Shown piece after piece: positions 47,506-59,425 of a stretch of 64,000 nucleotides of DNA. The translations under genes and the position numbers were made by a program. Source of the stretch: Elmis aenea (Eukaryota > Arthropoda > Insecta > Coleoptera > Elmidae); the NCBI GenBank assembly GCA_947652605.1, contig OX393576.1, positions 48,832,966-48,896,965 on the forward strand, in the 5' to 3' direction. Numbering within the stretch: the first letter of the stretch is position 1; each line of letters starts with the position of its first letter. Below the pieces are notes generated by a model. It was not told the origin of the DNA. It worked only from the letters and a program-made list of their open reading frames with translations, and made no database searches.

Positions 47506-48160
47506 ATGGATTTGTGTTGGTTTATATGTCTCGTTCTGAAGGCGTGGTGTTTCGTTTGATAAGATCGTTTCGTCTCTGCGATTCTATGATGACTGGTTTC
47601 CAGATGTTCGGTAGTTGCAATTTGCGATCCCGTGTCTGTATTTAAGTTTTAAGGGTTCTTGATTATTTCCATGTTCCCTGTATAGTCTCGGCTAGAAGTG
47701 GTTGGCGCGGGCCAATAATTTTGTTTCGTCAAACAGGACGTTGGGTTCCGCGCCTTGAGCATGTTCTACTGCAGCAGATTTTTCTACTTGTTCCTTTTTT
47801 GTTTGCCCTGTATGCTTTTTAAAGTGCGTTTGTATGCTCCTGTCGGTCTGCCCTACGTACTTATACTTTTTCACAGATGCAGGAGTCGGTAGTTTTTCTT
47901 AGTTTATTGGAGAGCGGCACTGAAGCGTTGAAACCTGTTTTGATATTGTGTTTCTGTAGTATTTTAGATATTTTTACGTACCCTACAATGTGGGGTAGGT
48001 TGGTTGAAGCAATGTATCCCTTCTTTTTTTTTTGGCGTGGCACGTTTCTGTATAGCTCAAAGTATTTGTGTTTGTTGATAACCGTTTTTCTGCAGAGCTC
48101 TTGTGAGCATTGTAGTTGTTCTTGGATGCTCTCTGGGGTACAACACCTTAACACATAGAG
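47506..48160 (-). pseudogene. Penelope-like element: end of RT and GIY-YIG endonuclease
   Basis: From 48154 downward the frame reads an unassigned stretch, then KKKKGYIASTNLPHIVGYVK, then KILQKHNIKTGF, matching the linker between reverse transcriptase and endonuclease of Penelope-like elements (LP...ISK.L..HNI.T.F). After a stop or frame change at about 47870 it continues KYVGQTDRSIQTHFKKHTG, the YVGQT...R...H block of the GIY-YIG nuclease, then ETKLLARANHF-stop-PRLYREH. The catalytic palm of the reverse transcriptase is absent. A 5'-truncated, decayed copy. A matching tail lies at 48691-48815 on the opposite strand. Confidence 0.8.
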
Positions 48161-48207
48161 CCAAACCTATTAATATTGTTAAGAACCGTAACAATTTTAA
48201 TAGAAAC

Positions 48208-48682
48208 CAGGGCATGAAACCGGTTTCTTAAACCGAATAAAAAAACCGTTATTTTTTGTCCGCAAAAGTGATTTTTAACCGAAACCGAACCCGTTATTTT
48301 TAATGCCAAAAAACGGTAACCTTTAACCAAGGTAATTAAAAACCGTTTTTTTTAACATCGTTTTTTAATAAAAATAACTTTAAAATTATACAAAATTTGC
48401 ATTAAATGCAATTAGTTTACCAGAATTCATTACTGAACGCTTGATTGTACATACCTACGTATGCATATTATAAATCTATAAATCAATAACAACTTTTCAT
48501 CATTTGCATTCCTAATCTAAATAATGTCAAAAACTGCTTTTAAACGGTTTTTAAAACCGGTTTATCAGTTAAATCGTTTTTTTTTTTTACGAAGAAAACC
48601 GGATTTTAACCAAAAACCGTTGTGAAAATAAAGTTCTCGATTTCGGTTAACCAAACAAATTTTTTTCCGGTTTCGAGTCCTG
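48208..48682. mobile_element. ACCGGTT-family hAT-type MITE between Penelope fragments
   Basis: CAGGGCATGAAACCGGTTTC at the left, GGTTTCGAGTCCTG at the right. Flanks ATAGAAAC (48200-48207) and ACAGAAAC (48683-48690) agree in 7 of 8 bases. Rich in AAACCGTTATTTTT words. Close relative at 61254-61700. Confidence 0.85.
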
Positions 48683-48690
48683 ACAGAAAC

Positions 48691-48815
48691 ATAGGATTGC
48701 AACTACCGAACATCTGGAAAACTATCATCATAAAATTGCTAAGGCGAAATGAAGTCATTAGGCGGAACGCACGCCTTTACAGCCGAATATACATATAAAG
48801 CCAACAAAAAATCAC
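48691..48815 (+). repeat. Penelope 3' tail fragment, opposite orientation
   Basis: GCAACTACCGAACATCTGGAAA is shared with the minus-strand sequence at about 47600-47630, and similarity continues to about CAGCCGAATATACATATAAA. So Penelope tail copies face each other, about 1 kb apart. Confidence 0.65.
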
Positions 48816-50500
48816 ACCACAAGAAGAAAACCTGTTAATTTTAGCTTTTCTTGTATGTAGCCGGCTATGAATTATTAAAAACAGTTAAAGTATGACTTTT
48901 TTTAACAAGCTTTATATCTCTTACTGTTAAAGAGATTTAAATGGTTGCCCTTCATAGTTTTTTTTTACCTAAAACTATATTTATCAGATAAGTTATGCAA
49001 AACACTGTATTTTGTAAAAACTGTTTTTGACATGACTGCAATTAATACTACCCTAATGAAAGTGTTAAATTATAATAGAAGTTTTGCAGTTAATAAAATT
49101 AATATGTAAAAGCGAAAAAAAAAACTATTACAATACTATGCTTTTTTTTGTGACCTACTAAATTATGTAGCATGTAAAAGGTGTAACTGAACAGTACGTA
49201 GCTTACTTTTCTGTTACAATAACGACAAATAGAGTACATTTAAAGAAACTGTTTAAGCTGTGTTAGATGGTCTATCGGGTAGTCCATAGATTGATTGATA
49301 GATGGTCTGGCTTTCAAGCATACGTGTTTGATGTTGACGGCTGGTTTTTCGCAGTAGAGACAACTACATATACAGCTTTTAGCAGGAGTGAAATTCGAAC
49401 GGTTGCACGTTAAAAACCTTCCTGACAAATTATAAATCAAGATCAGGGGTTCAGCGTTTGGTATCAAAGCGGAAAAGGACTTGTAAAATAAACAAAAAAG
49501 CTGTTTAGTAAATTAAGCGCCTTTTGTTTTGATTGATTACACTAATACGTTTTATATTAACACAGATAACGCAGTTTTAATTGCAATGCGAAAAAATACT
49601 TTCAGCTTGAAATGCAATTTTCGCTGGAGGATTATCGTAACACAAAGGTATTTTAGGGGATTAAAAGTTTAGGTTTATTTATTTAACGAGTTTACAATTA
49701 CAAGCCGGGCTTAAACTATTCCACTTCTGTTGATCTACCTCTATAGCTGCTGTTACAGGCTACAGATTATTTGTTCATTTAATACCATTAACCTTAGCAT
49801 TTTCTGAGACAATGTTGATATAACTTGAGTATTAGCAACAAGCAAAAAATCGCAAACAAAAACAGAAACTTACATTTAAAGTGTAAAACGTAACAAAACA
49901 TCAAGCACTAAACCAATAACAATCATGATTTACAATTATAAATTATAACCAAATTTTTGTTTATATTTGCTAAATTGTCATCATAAAACAATAATGCTTT
50001 CCGGAAACTTAAATATTTCCAATCTGTTTAATTCCGCAACTAAATTTCACAAAGGTCAACTGCTCTACTATTTCTTTTGACCCACTTATTGCGTTCGATT
50101 TGGTTTTACTAACAATTTTTAATTTATTGTGAGTCGGCCATGCATAAAATTTAATACGATTTTTTGAATTGTTCTAGATTGGCATTTAAACAAAGTCTGG
50201 AAATATTTAAACTGTAGTCCTTTAATTTATTATTACGATGAAATATTTTTAAGAAAACGCCGTGCTAACCAAATAAAATAATCAATACAAAATTGTGTAA
50301 GTCATCCAATTTCTTGGAAAATATTAACTTACATTTGAAATGCAGTCGTTTATTAATAACTCTGTTATTAGTAATAATTTAAGAAAAAAATTAGCATAAA
50401 AGTGGTTTACTACATAACCTAAAATTATTTTTAGCTATACACAGTGTTTTGTTTTTGCGCACCGATACAAAACATTGTTTTTTTAAACAGAACACCCTGT
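48816..50500. other. AT-rich sequence without feature
   Basis: No recognised motif. A lone ACACCCTGTATA terminus occurs at 50491-50502 at the edge of the next repeat. Confidence 0.4.
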
Positions 50501-50811
50501 ATATTTTATTAGTTTTATATTTAAAATATTTTTTTTTCAAATATATTCAAAGTTGCTTATGTCTAAAATAAGCCGTATATGAGTTATTACCGTCTTTTTG
50601 AAAAATTTGACAGATGCAGACCTTTATAAAAATATTTATATTTATCAACATAACAACGCTAGATCAAATTCCTCTGCTAATTTAATAGACAATAAAGTCA
50701 TAGTGGTTGTTAACATGTTAAACATTTAGAATCATATAATTCATCATTTTTAAATGGAACACCATATGTATTTTTACATTTTCTGGTAGAAAATTTAATT
50801 ATCTTCCAAAG

Positions 50812-51048
50812 TTATTCAGCATGTTTCTGTCTAAATATAATATTTTTGGAGTTATTTCGTTTCTTATGATTATTTGCGAGTATTTTACCTAAAATATCGG
50901 TAGTAGCCTTTGAAAATTCAAAACAATTTGTATAAACTGCCAACGTAATTGTTTTATTCGATTTATTTATATTATCGTCCCCTAAAAAATTTATAAAACA
51001 ATAGTGTTTAATTTTAGACAGTTTATTATTTATTAAAATACGTTGCAT
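50812..51048 (-). pseudogene. Unknown repeat-encoded frame, left-arm copy
   Basis: 78 codons reading RILINNKLSKIKHYCFINFL and SNKTITLAVYTNCFEFSKAT, then ILGKILANNHKKRNN. The right-arm copy is about 70 percent identical by eye, with differences spread along the length. I do not recognise the family. Conservation between arms could be from the repeat alone. Probably a fragment of a transposon protein. Confidence 0.45.
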
Positions 51049-51250
51049 TGCATATTGACCTAATGTACGTAAATAGTCTGCTAGAGCAACTAAAGTTTAA
51101 ACAATCACCTATCTTGACTTAAGAGATCCTAATCTTGCAGCATTTAAAATATTGAAGCAGAATATTAATCCTACTAGTGTTTAACTTACTAAGAAGTACA
51201 AAATGTATTAGGTTTTCTTTTAATATTACCGCAATAGATGGTTCATAGGT

Positions 51251-51704
51251 AGTTCACACGGTGACTTTTAAAGTCGCGATTTTAAAATACCGACTTTTGA
51301 AATCGCGACTTTAAAAGTCACCGTGTGAACTACCCAAATTAAAAATCGCGACTTTAAAATAAAAATGGCCGCTCTTGTAATTGCAGCATCGAGTATTGTA
51401 GAGCAACTAATTATTTTGAAGTTGCTATTTGTTGATAATGTTCTAAAATCGTTGAAACATCTATTGGGGACCTGATAAATTGACAAACAAATGTATATTA
51501 GGTTGGGTTAACCTAACTTATTTGTCTGTTATGTCAAAATATAAAAATATGGTAGGCTTACGTCAAATGTCGAACTGTCAAATCGAAGTCGCGACTTTAA
51601 CGCGACTTTAAAAAGTCGCGACTTTTTAGTTCACACGGTGACTTTTAAAGTCGCGATTTTAAAAGTCGCGACTTTAAAAGTCACCGTGTGAACTAACTAC
51701 CCAT
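51251..51704. mobile_element. Element with doubled palindromic ends (GTTCACACGGTGAC)
   Basis: Each end is itself a hairpin: 51251-51338 reads GGTAGTTCACACGGTGAC to GTCACCGTGTGAACTACC; 51626-51704 is a second, near-perfect palindrome of the same sequence. Thus four copies of the AGTTCACACGGTGACTTTTA arm are present. GTTCACAC termini resemble some PIF/Harbinger MITEs, which is a weak inference. The 287 bp between hairpins is GC-moderate and has a short frame. Confidence 0.7.
51365..51475 (+). CDS. Short open frame inside the palindromic element
   Basis: 36 codons starting MAALVIAASSIVEQLIILKL and ending LLGT. Ala-rich hydrophobic start. Could be the first residues of a transposase whose remainder was deleted. 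No family recognised. Confidence 0.25.
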   Translation: MAALVIAASSIVEQLIILKLLFVDNVLKSLKHLLGT

Positions 51705-51986
51705 TACATATTAAAAAAACAATGTCATTATAATTATATTATCAAATCTGCATTCAACAAAATTACACAACATGAAAAATATCATCCTGATGAAATTAGA
51801 AAAATAATAATAATTCTGTCTCCTGTTTTCGATAAAGGTACGTTTTATAACAAAAATTAAAACGAAATAATAACAAAAGCTACAATGCTGCTACATTAGG
51901 ATCTTTTAAGTGAAGATAGGTGGCTGTTTAATTTTTAGTTGGTTTAGCAGACTATTTACGTACATTAGGTCAAGACATACATAGCA

Positions 51987-52241
51987 TTGAAACGTATTGT
52001 GATAAATAATAAACTGTCTAAAATAGAACACTTTTGTTTGATCAATTATTTAGGTGACAATAGCATAAAAAAATCGAATAAAACAATTACGTTGACAGTT
52101 CATCCAATTTGTTTTAAATTTTCAAAGGTTGTTACCGATATTTTACGTAAAATACTCGCAAATAATCTCAAGAAACGAAATAACTTGAAAAATATTATAT
52201 TTAGACATGAAATATGCTTAATAACAGTGAAAGAAAACTAA
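51987..52241 (+). pseudogene. Unknown repeat-encoded frame, right-arm copy
   Basis: 84 codons reading RIVINNKLSKIEHFCLINYL and SNKTITLTVHPICFKFSKVV, then ILRKILANNLKKRNN. Inverted partner of the frame at 50812-51048. Upstream, stops interrupt a continuing similarity (EDRWLFNF, then QTIYVH), so the original gene was longer. Family not recognised. Confidence 0.45.
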
Positions 52242-52550
52242 ATTTCCTACAAGGAAGTGTAAAAATATATAGGGTGTTCTTCTAAAAAAGATGACTTATA
52301 TGCTTTTAAAGTTTAGCGAAATGAACCTAGTGTAACGAATACCCTGTATATGATTTTAAAAGTTTAACAAGTTAACAATCACTATAGACTATTGTCTATT
52401 AAATTAGTAGAAGAATTTGATCTGGCTTTGTTATGTTGATAAAATATAAATATTTTTATTAAGGTCTGCATCTGTCAAATTTTAAAAAAAAAACCGGTAA
52501 TAAACTCAAAAAAGGTATATAAGACATGAGCAACTTTAAATAATTTTGAT

Positions 52551-53625
52551 AGAAAATTTAATTTTACATCTAAGTATAACAAAATTTACAAAGTGGTGTT
52601 GTTTTTTATTTGTAATTTATCTTATGTTCTGTGTTAATATTTTTGAAATGTACAAACAAAAAAATTTTAAGAAACAAACGACAAATTATTTGTATTTCTT
52701 TTAAACACAATAAACGTATGTATGTTAGAGCATCCGTTTTTTTTGTATATCAACAATTTTTAATAATCGTTTTCGATGCTAGGTTTCATACTGTGCAGTC
52801 ATTAAACCCAAAGTGATTTATATAAAACAGGAGAGTATTTTATTTTTAGTGTGATTTACGATTGATTATAGCTAGGGCTGGTGATGCCAAGTCCTACTCG
52901 ACCTTTGATAAAACTTACAAGAAAAATGAATAAAATTTGCATATAATCATTGGCCACCCATACAATGTTGTAAAAACTCCAAAACATTTGTAAGGATCAA
53001 GTATTTTAAAACTCCAAGACTTTAAATGTTCTGGTAATGCAAAATTTTTTAACCTGGAATATAATATCAATTTCATAATGAGCGAGATATACCTTTTAAG
53101 GGTTTAAATTCATTATAATAACCACACAGAAGCAAACATTACTGGTTAGCCTTATAACGTAAAAAATAATTAGGTAAACATTTTAGACTTTAAAACAGCC
53201 TGGTTCGTCTTTTCGAAAGCTTTTTACATATTGGTTTTCCAATTTACTTACGAGAGCATAACAGTATTTGCCTTACTTAATAAATGGTAATTCACTAATG
53301 GAAATAAAGTTGTTGAATATGAGTATAACGAGAAATATTTTTTATTTAAAATCGAACAGAATCATGAATTATTGTACACCAATTTCTTACTTATCAAAAT
53401 ATGAAAAATCACAAAACGATGAACATAAAAAATAAGCTTCTTTGTTAGTACTTCCACCAAACGTTAGGTGTATGTTTTTTTAGCACGGTTATTTTATGAA
53501 AAGTATTTGAAACAAAGTCGAAAGAAATTTGTTAACTTAATGTAATAAAGAAATCGATTATCGAACAAGTTAAAAAAATCACACACAAAGATGTATAACC
53601 AATTTAATAGGCTTAGGAAAGTGGT
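52551..53625. other. AT-rich sequence without feature
   Basis: No motif recognised. Confidence 0.4.
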
Positions 53626-53633
53626 GTTGTGGT

Positions 53634-54720
53634 CAGGGATGGAAAACGTAACGTAACGATACCGATAACGTTATAATAACGATTCAATTATAATTTATTA
53701 TACAATAACGTAACGATATTTTGATAACGTTATATAACGTTATAATAACCAATAACGTTTTATTAAAAGTTATTTTGTATCGTTATTCTCTTTAAATTAA
53801 ATTTTTATTTGGCGATCCTTTTATTTTGAGAAGAATATTTTGATTGTATTTTAGAAATTAAAATGAAAATAGAATATACCAACGTAATTTTGTGCTATTT
53901 TTTAAATTTACATTTACAGATCTAAAAACAATTTCAGAGTTACTAATAAAAAAAAATTCTAATGTTATACAGGGTAATTCTTAAATCATGTGCAAAAATC
54001 GGGAGATGATTTCTTATCGAAAATCAGGGGAGGTCTTTCATATAATTTTTTTCCTTAGACGTCGGAGTTACACACCCCTAAAGAGGATCGGTAAAATAAG
54101 GTTTCTATTTTATTTCTCAAATTTGGATATATGCAGGAGAATGATATTTGGTAGATGTTTTATACTTATTAAAAGGTTTTCCATAGGAATATTTTCAATC
54201 ATCTCCTACCTTCACAGGGAGCTGAAAAGTGCGACCCCTGTTGTTTTTTTATCAGAACTTTTTGGTGGGTTGAAATGTTGCAATTATTTTTTTTTAAACT
54301 TGATTTATTAAGAAATTTCTTTAATTCTTTAATTTTTCTCGTAAAACCTACAGTTTTTGAGCAAAAAATTATATGAGTGAACATGAACTATCAAATATTC
54401 CAATACAAAACGATTCATTTTGGTGTTTACCATGGTTTGTTTATGTTCATATTGGGTGGATTTGACGGGTGTAATTCATTCATCTAAGGAAAAAAATTTG
54501 TATAAAAGACCTCCCTTAATTCTCGATACGAAATCACCTACCGATTGTTTTGCATGACTTAAGAAACACTCTGTATATTATATAATTTGTTTAACGTTAT
54601 ATAACTTATATAACATAACAATAAATTTTTTTAATGTTATTTATAACGTTATGTAACGAAAACAAATAATTAATAACGTTATACAATAACGTAACGTTTC
54701 AAAACGTTATTCCATCCCTG
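53634..54720. mobile_element. hAT-type element rich in ATAACGTTAT, with a nested foldback
   Basis: CAGGGATGGAAAACG at the left and CGTTATTCCATCCCTG at the right; flanks GTTGTGGT (53626-53633) and GTTCTGGT (54721-54728) match 7 of 8. Both subterminal regions are packed with AACGTTAT words. The centre is occupied by a family B foldback element (53966-54577). Without it, the element is about 475 bp. Confidence 0.85.
53966..54577. mobile_element. Foldback element family B, copy 1
   Basis: TATACAGGGTAATTCTTAAA at the left, TTAAGAAACACTCTGTATA at the right, with arms of about 250 bp. Shares CAGGGAGCTGAAAAGTGCGA with the copy at 62424-63319. The 107-codon frame at 53988-54311 is an arm, not a gene. 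Confidence 0.85.
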
Positions 54721-54728
54721 GTTCTGGT

Positions 54729-55804
54729 ACGTGTGCTTTGGTGATGTGGGTGTTTTTCAATAAGGCTCCTTGTGATATTTTACTTGATGTTTATTTGATA
54801 AATCGCTAAATTGACCTGGTTACACTTGTACTTAACACTTAACTTAAATTACTAAATATCGATGAAACTGATACGAATTTTGTTAGAACAACCAAATGAC
54901 TTCCGAGGTGGTATATGGAAGTGTTTACGACTTCAAAGTTGTTATAGAAGTGCCCAATCAAATTATGAAGTTCCAATTGTAAAATAATACTGCTGACATT
55001 TGCAATAATTATCAACTAATAGAAAAGCATATTACGTCAGAATAGACCAATCAAAATGGTTAACGTAATAAGGTCCTAAATATTTGTCTATCTGACATAT
55101 TAGTTAAGTAGAATTTTAATAAATAAGTTGTTCCCAATAATGAAATAATTTTGAATAGTTATTACTGAATATATTGTCAGCACATTATGATGTTACAATT
55201 AAAACTATGACTATGAAATAGCTGATGTGTCGCATTCTTGTATTACTTAGCGGTAATAACGCAATAATATAGGACAAATAATTTAAATAAGATATTAAGT
55301 AACATCGAAATAATTTCTAAAATATTAATGAATTTTGGGATTTACAACAGTGGTTTAGAAAAATAAATAGATGTATCTTGAGATAATAACTTTAAGACAC
55401 TAATGAGCAATAACACTTATCCTAATATACACCACCAAATTTAATTTCGTTAAACTTTAACTGTTTTTAAAACAACGGAAAAAATCTGATTCAGCCATTA
55501 TTCTGCATATTTTTAGAAGACTTTTTTCAAATAATCATTTTTATATTGCAAAAAGACGACATTTACTTCTTTATGTTTACTGAAGTTGTTTAGGAGGTAG
55601 TAAATATTTTATTGCATGCTATAATTAAGGTCGATTGCGATCGCCCAGTCGATGGCAAAGCCATTTTTAGTAGATCACTGGGTGATATAATTATTTTCCT
55701 TACTCAAGTGATGATGAATTTTTGGTTTTGTTTTTAGTATCCTTCAGCGCTGCACAAAAATTGTGCCTAAATATGGTCACCTGCCGTCGTTTTGACCATG
55801 GATC
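54729..55804. other. AT-rich sequence without feature
   Basis: GATCGCCCAGTCGATGGC near 55638 is a short GC-richer patch. No gene recognised. Confidence 0.4.
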
Positions 55805-55915
55805 CAGGGGTTTGGAGAAGTCCAATTTTTTAATTGCCCCGCTCCAACTCCACTCCGGCTTCAAAATGCTTGCTCAGGCTCAGTTTCACACTCCAAATAT
55901 CGTTAACATTTTTAA
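55805..55915. mobile_element. Partial copy of the CAGGGGTTTGGAG hAT-type MITE
   Basis: CAGGGGTTTGGAGAAGTCCAATTTTTTA and CACTCCAAATAT match the left part of the element at 6716. The right end is missing. Confidence 0.75.
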
Positions 55916-56735
55916 AACACTACTAAGATTCTATAGTCTAGACAACAAACTAGTTGGCCGCCACTACTTAAAGTATTTCCACCTTGTTAAGTACTTTATA
56001 AAAATTATAAACCTTAACGTAAATTACAAAAAGGGTAAATATTAAAAATAATAAATAGTTTCTCATGTCATAGCCTCTTAACAATAATTAAAGATATACT
56101 GAGAAACAAGTACCATAATTGGCTATCTTTAGTTTTATTTCACAAAGGTACTTATTTTTGTAAAAAAAAAAAATAGAAAAAGGTATTGAACGGTTTGGGT
56201 TATCGGTAATTTGAGATCAGTTGGAAATTTTTCACATATTCCTCCATTTATGCGACTCTGTTGCTTCTATATCTTTTGATATCCCCACAGCATTAAACTT
56301 GTGAAAATTATTTGTAAATAAGATAATAATTGTTACTGCATTAATAAAATTTAAATAAAAATAATTTAAATTTTTGTATTAATTTATTATTGAGAAAGTA
56401 TCAGATCGCTACGTTTTTAATTAATTAAACTACTGAATTCATGTTTTTAAGTAGAACTAACGTTTCAATTAAATTTTTTGGTTGTAAATACTTTTGTAAA
56501 AGTATTTCTACGTAAAATCTCATCATATCTTTTATCGCCTGAATTGGCCTTGGTTAATCATTTTCTTGCACCACAGTAGTCGTTCATAATGAAATTAATA
56601 TAGCTACACAACATATCGCGCCGAATTAATGTGAATTTATTGTAACATTAATTTACATTTTGTTAGAAAATATTCCGCCATTTATGATAATAACCTCCAA
56701 ACTACATCTGCTAAGATTATTCATGAATGAAATGC
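55916..56735. other. AT-rich sequence without feature
   Basis: No motif recognised. Confidence 0.4.
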
Positions 56736-57190
56736 ATAACATTAAACCCCATGCTCCCGCTTATAAAAACATCTCCAGAGTACACTTTGCCTGATATACG
56801 AATGCATGTATTTAGAGCGGACAAGACTTTCCACGAATTGAATTAGAACCGCAAAATACCAACTTAAAAGCGTATGCAGGTTCAATCTCGCTAGCTCCAG
56901 CAAGAACCAGGCAGCGATTTTAGATTATGCCATAAATATCGTGGCCTGGTCCACAAAACCATACAAAGTGAATATATCTGGCACATAATCTGCTAGTGTG
57001 AAACCTATCTCGCATTATCACCCACGAACACACCCTAGGAGGTTGGTTACCACCCCTCGGCAAGGATTAAAACCGGAAAGGGGCTTCTAATTGTAGACAC
57101 GTCGCCCTCGGGAATTGCTTGTATAGGTATCGTCAGCTCCGGGCGCTCTGAATGCTTTCAGTTGTTTTGATTATTTGCGAGTGTATGTTC
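56736..57190. other. GC-elevated unique island
   Basis: Contrasts with AT-rich flanks and lacks transposon ends. Examples of its character: CCTAGGAGGTTGGTTACC and ACGTCGCCCTCGGGAATT. No long open frame. Like 22020-22830, a candidate conserved non-coding or promoter region. Confidence 0.35.
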
Positions 57191-58706
57191 TATTCAAAAA
57201 TAACTATGTCGTCTAGAATGTACTTGCAACATATGTTTGAAATTGTATTGGTGTCCATTAAATCCGCATAATGCAACACAAGCGGATGTAATTTTTCCCA
57301 CGTGGTGTAAGCAATATACGAGATATATGGACATTCAATTCTGGTACCTGTTGTATTTCATACACATGTGGGCTTTAAATAACATAGCTTTTCAGTACAA
57401 TTTCTGATTTATTTCAATACTTTATTTTCAAAATCTATTTGAACTTTTCCAGGTCCCTTCATACTAAGAACAAAACATAAAAATATCCTGTACATCTGTA
57501 TTCGTTTTAAGCTGGACGAATAACAATACAGAAATAGAATGTCAATAATTTGGAAAAATAAAAGAGATATTTTTGCATTTGCAACTTAGTTCTTAACTTT
57601 TCTCTTTTTATCTTTGCCGAAATAAATTAAAATGGCTATTTTACTGCAGGTATATTATATTGACCAACGAAATAACGCGGTTTGGTGATTTTCGACCAAT
57701 GTAAATCCGTTTATAGCACTTTTTGTTGAGTTTATATTTTTAAACAAAATTATAAAATAACAAGCATTCAAACTCCCTTAGAAATGTTTTTTTTTAAAGC
57801 ATTGTTTTTCTTCAATGGAAACCTTAGCCAATTTAATTCCACCAAACACTACAGAAAATTTCACTTGATTTTGTTTTGAAGAATTTTCAGTGGGGTTTTG
57901 GTCGTGAAATTGACAATTTTCATTGGACGACAAATAAATCCTAAAACATTTTCACCTTCTGTGGTATTACGCTTGACCACAAGCAGAACATTTAAGTGAA
58001 CTTAAATCTGTGCAGAATTTTTAAGTACATCTTTATCTAATTAAAAAACTACTGTAGGTACTAAATTGATTTTTGTGCAATACATAATTAAAAAACATAT
58101 TTTAAAAGTTATAAAATATTTCTACCACATTCCGTGAACTACGGAACATAATATCGGTGTTAAATAAAAAATAATGTCTCATTTTGTTTTTCTTTTAATT
58201 AAACTAATAGCAATTTAATAGCTTTGCGTTGTTCATAGAAAAGTAGCGAGTTCACAGTTTAAGAAACATATCAAGGCTATGATACAATTTGCGAGAGTCA
58301 TGGGAAAAACTGAATAAATAACAGATTTTTTAATTTAACACAATAAGACTAATTTAATTACATACACTTCGCAAGCAGAATCTTGTAGTATGTTCCAATA
58401 TCAAAGCATACAAATTTAATTTAATGAATCCACAAGGAATACCGTTGCGATTACATTTCTCAAAAAATAATTTAATCATTTGTATGACAAATCTACCTAT
58501 ATTAAACAATTCGGATTTGTCACTAATTGAAAACGAGGTTATGTTTATGTCACAGCATTGAACAATATTTCTGATAATTCTGTACCCGGCATAACTAGGA
58601 GGCGAAATAGTTAATCAATGTTGTTTAATAAATATGTGTTTTTAACAAAGAACAGTAAAGAACTCATCAGTTTTTTAATGTTGCGCACCCGGGAGAAAAG
58701 CTACCC
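57191..58706. other. AT-rich sequence without feature
   Basis: No motif recognised. Confidence 0.4.
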
Positions 58707-58829
58707 AGAGGCGGATTTTTAACTTGGGGGCCCTAGACTAACAATGTTTTAGGGTCTTTCTCCAAGTTTTGGTTAGTTGAGGCGACTCATTTGCCATTTT
58801 GTCAAAAAAAACTGTTTTTTTACCATTTT

Positions 58830-59425
58830 TTAAAAAGGAAAAACTATAGGAACAGACATTGAAGAACTTTTTTATTTTATTTGATGCACTTGGATATCCA
58901 AATTTGGTAAATAAAGGATAAATATCTGTATAAAAAAACCTTCATAACATTTTAATACATAAGGAAGTGATAGTACATTTAAAAAAAAAATTATTTCATT
59001 TTTCGGCTGTAGTGTCAAAATTAAAAGTGATATAATAAATCTGATTACACAAGCGTTCTTTTCTCAAAATCATAGCCCAAGAGACCGATATCATATTTTC
59101 GCTAACTATATGATAACCGAGATACCCCGTAAATACAGGGGTGTCAAACTCAATGGCTAACTTGGGCCATACAAACAAGGTTTAACTTTAATTGGGCCGC
59201 AAAAAAATTTTTTGTTTTGTTTAATAATAGCAAAAAAAGAGTATAATGAAAAAAATGTTTAGCGAATTCTACCTATCTTATTTTTATTCTGCGTCGGTTT
59301 GTTATTCTATTATATATTATTGTGTGCCGGTATATTGACCGGGTCGCAAAAATGTTCGTTGCGGGCCGCGAGTTTGACACTCCTGCCGTAAAACATTCGA
59401 ACTCGGTCCAGCCTGTACAGTTATA
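58830..59425. mobile_element. Foldback family D, copy 3, split by a small hAT MITE
   Basis: Shares CGGCTGTAGTGTCAAAATT-like sequence and the end GGTCCAGCCTGTACAG with copies at 34366 and 35014. Sequence continues across the insert at 59136-59385. Confidence 0.7.
59136..59385. mobile_element. hAT-type MITE (CAGGGGTGTCAAACTC), 250 bp
   Basis: CAGGGGTGTCAAACTC and GAGTTTGACACTCCTG are inverted ends. CCGTAAAT (plus one base) on the left and CCGTAAAA on the right fit an 8-bp duplication, and the uninterrupted family D copies show a single site here. Confidence 0.85.

Larger units (their letters stand above)
50505..52550. repeat. 2-kb inverted repeat with arms of about 640 bp
   Basis: Left arm about 50505-51145, right arm about 51893-52550. 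Aligned in reverse they share ACTATTTACGTACATTAGGTC, TGTCTATTAAATTAG and AAGGTCTGCATCTGTCAAAT. Both arms hold the same open frame, pointing outward from the centre. Short CCCTGTATA words occur in both arms. The middle contains the palindromic element at 51251-51704. Confidence 0.85.

Noticed and set aside
53988..54311. 107-codon hydrophobic frame
   Set aside because: Lies in the arm of a family B foldback; the related copy at 62445 has a different ending.
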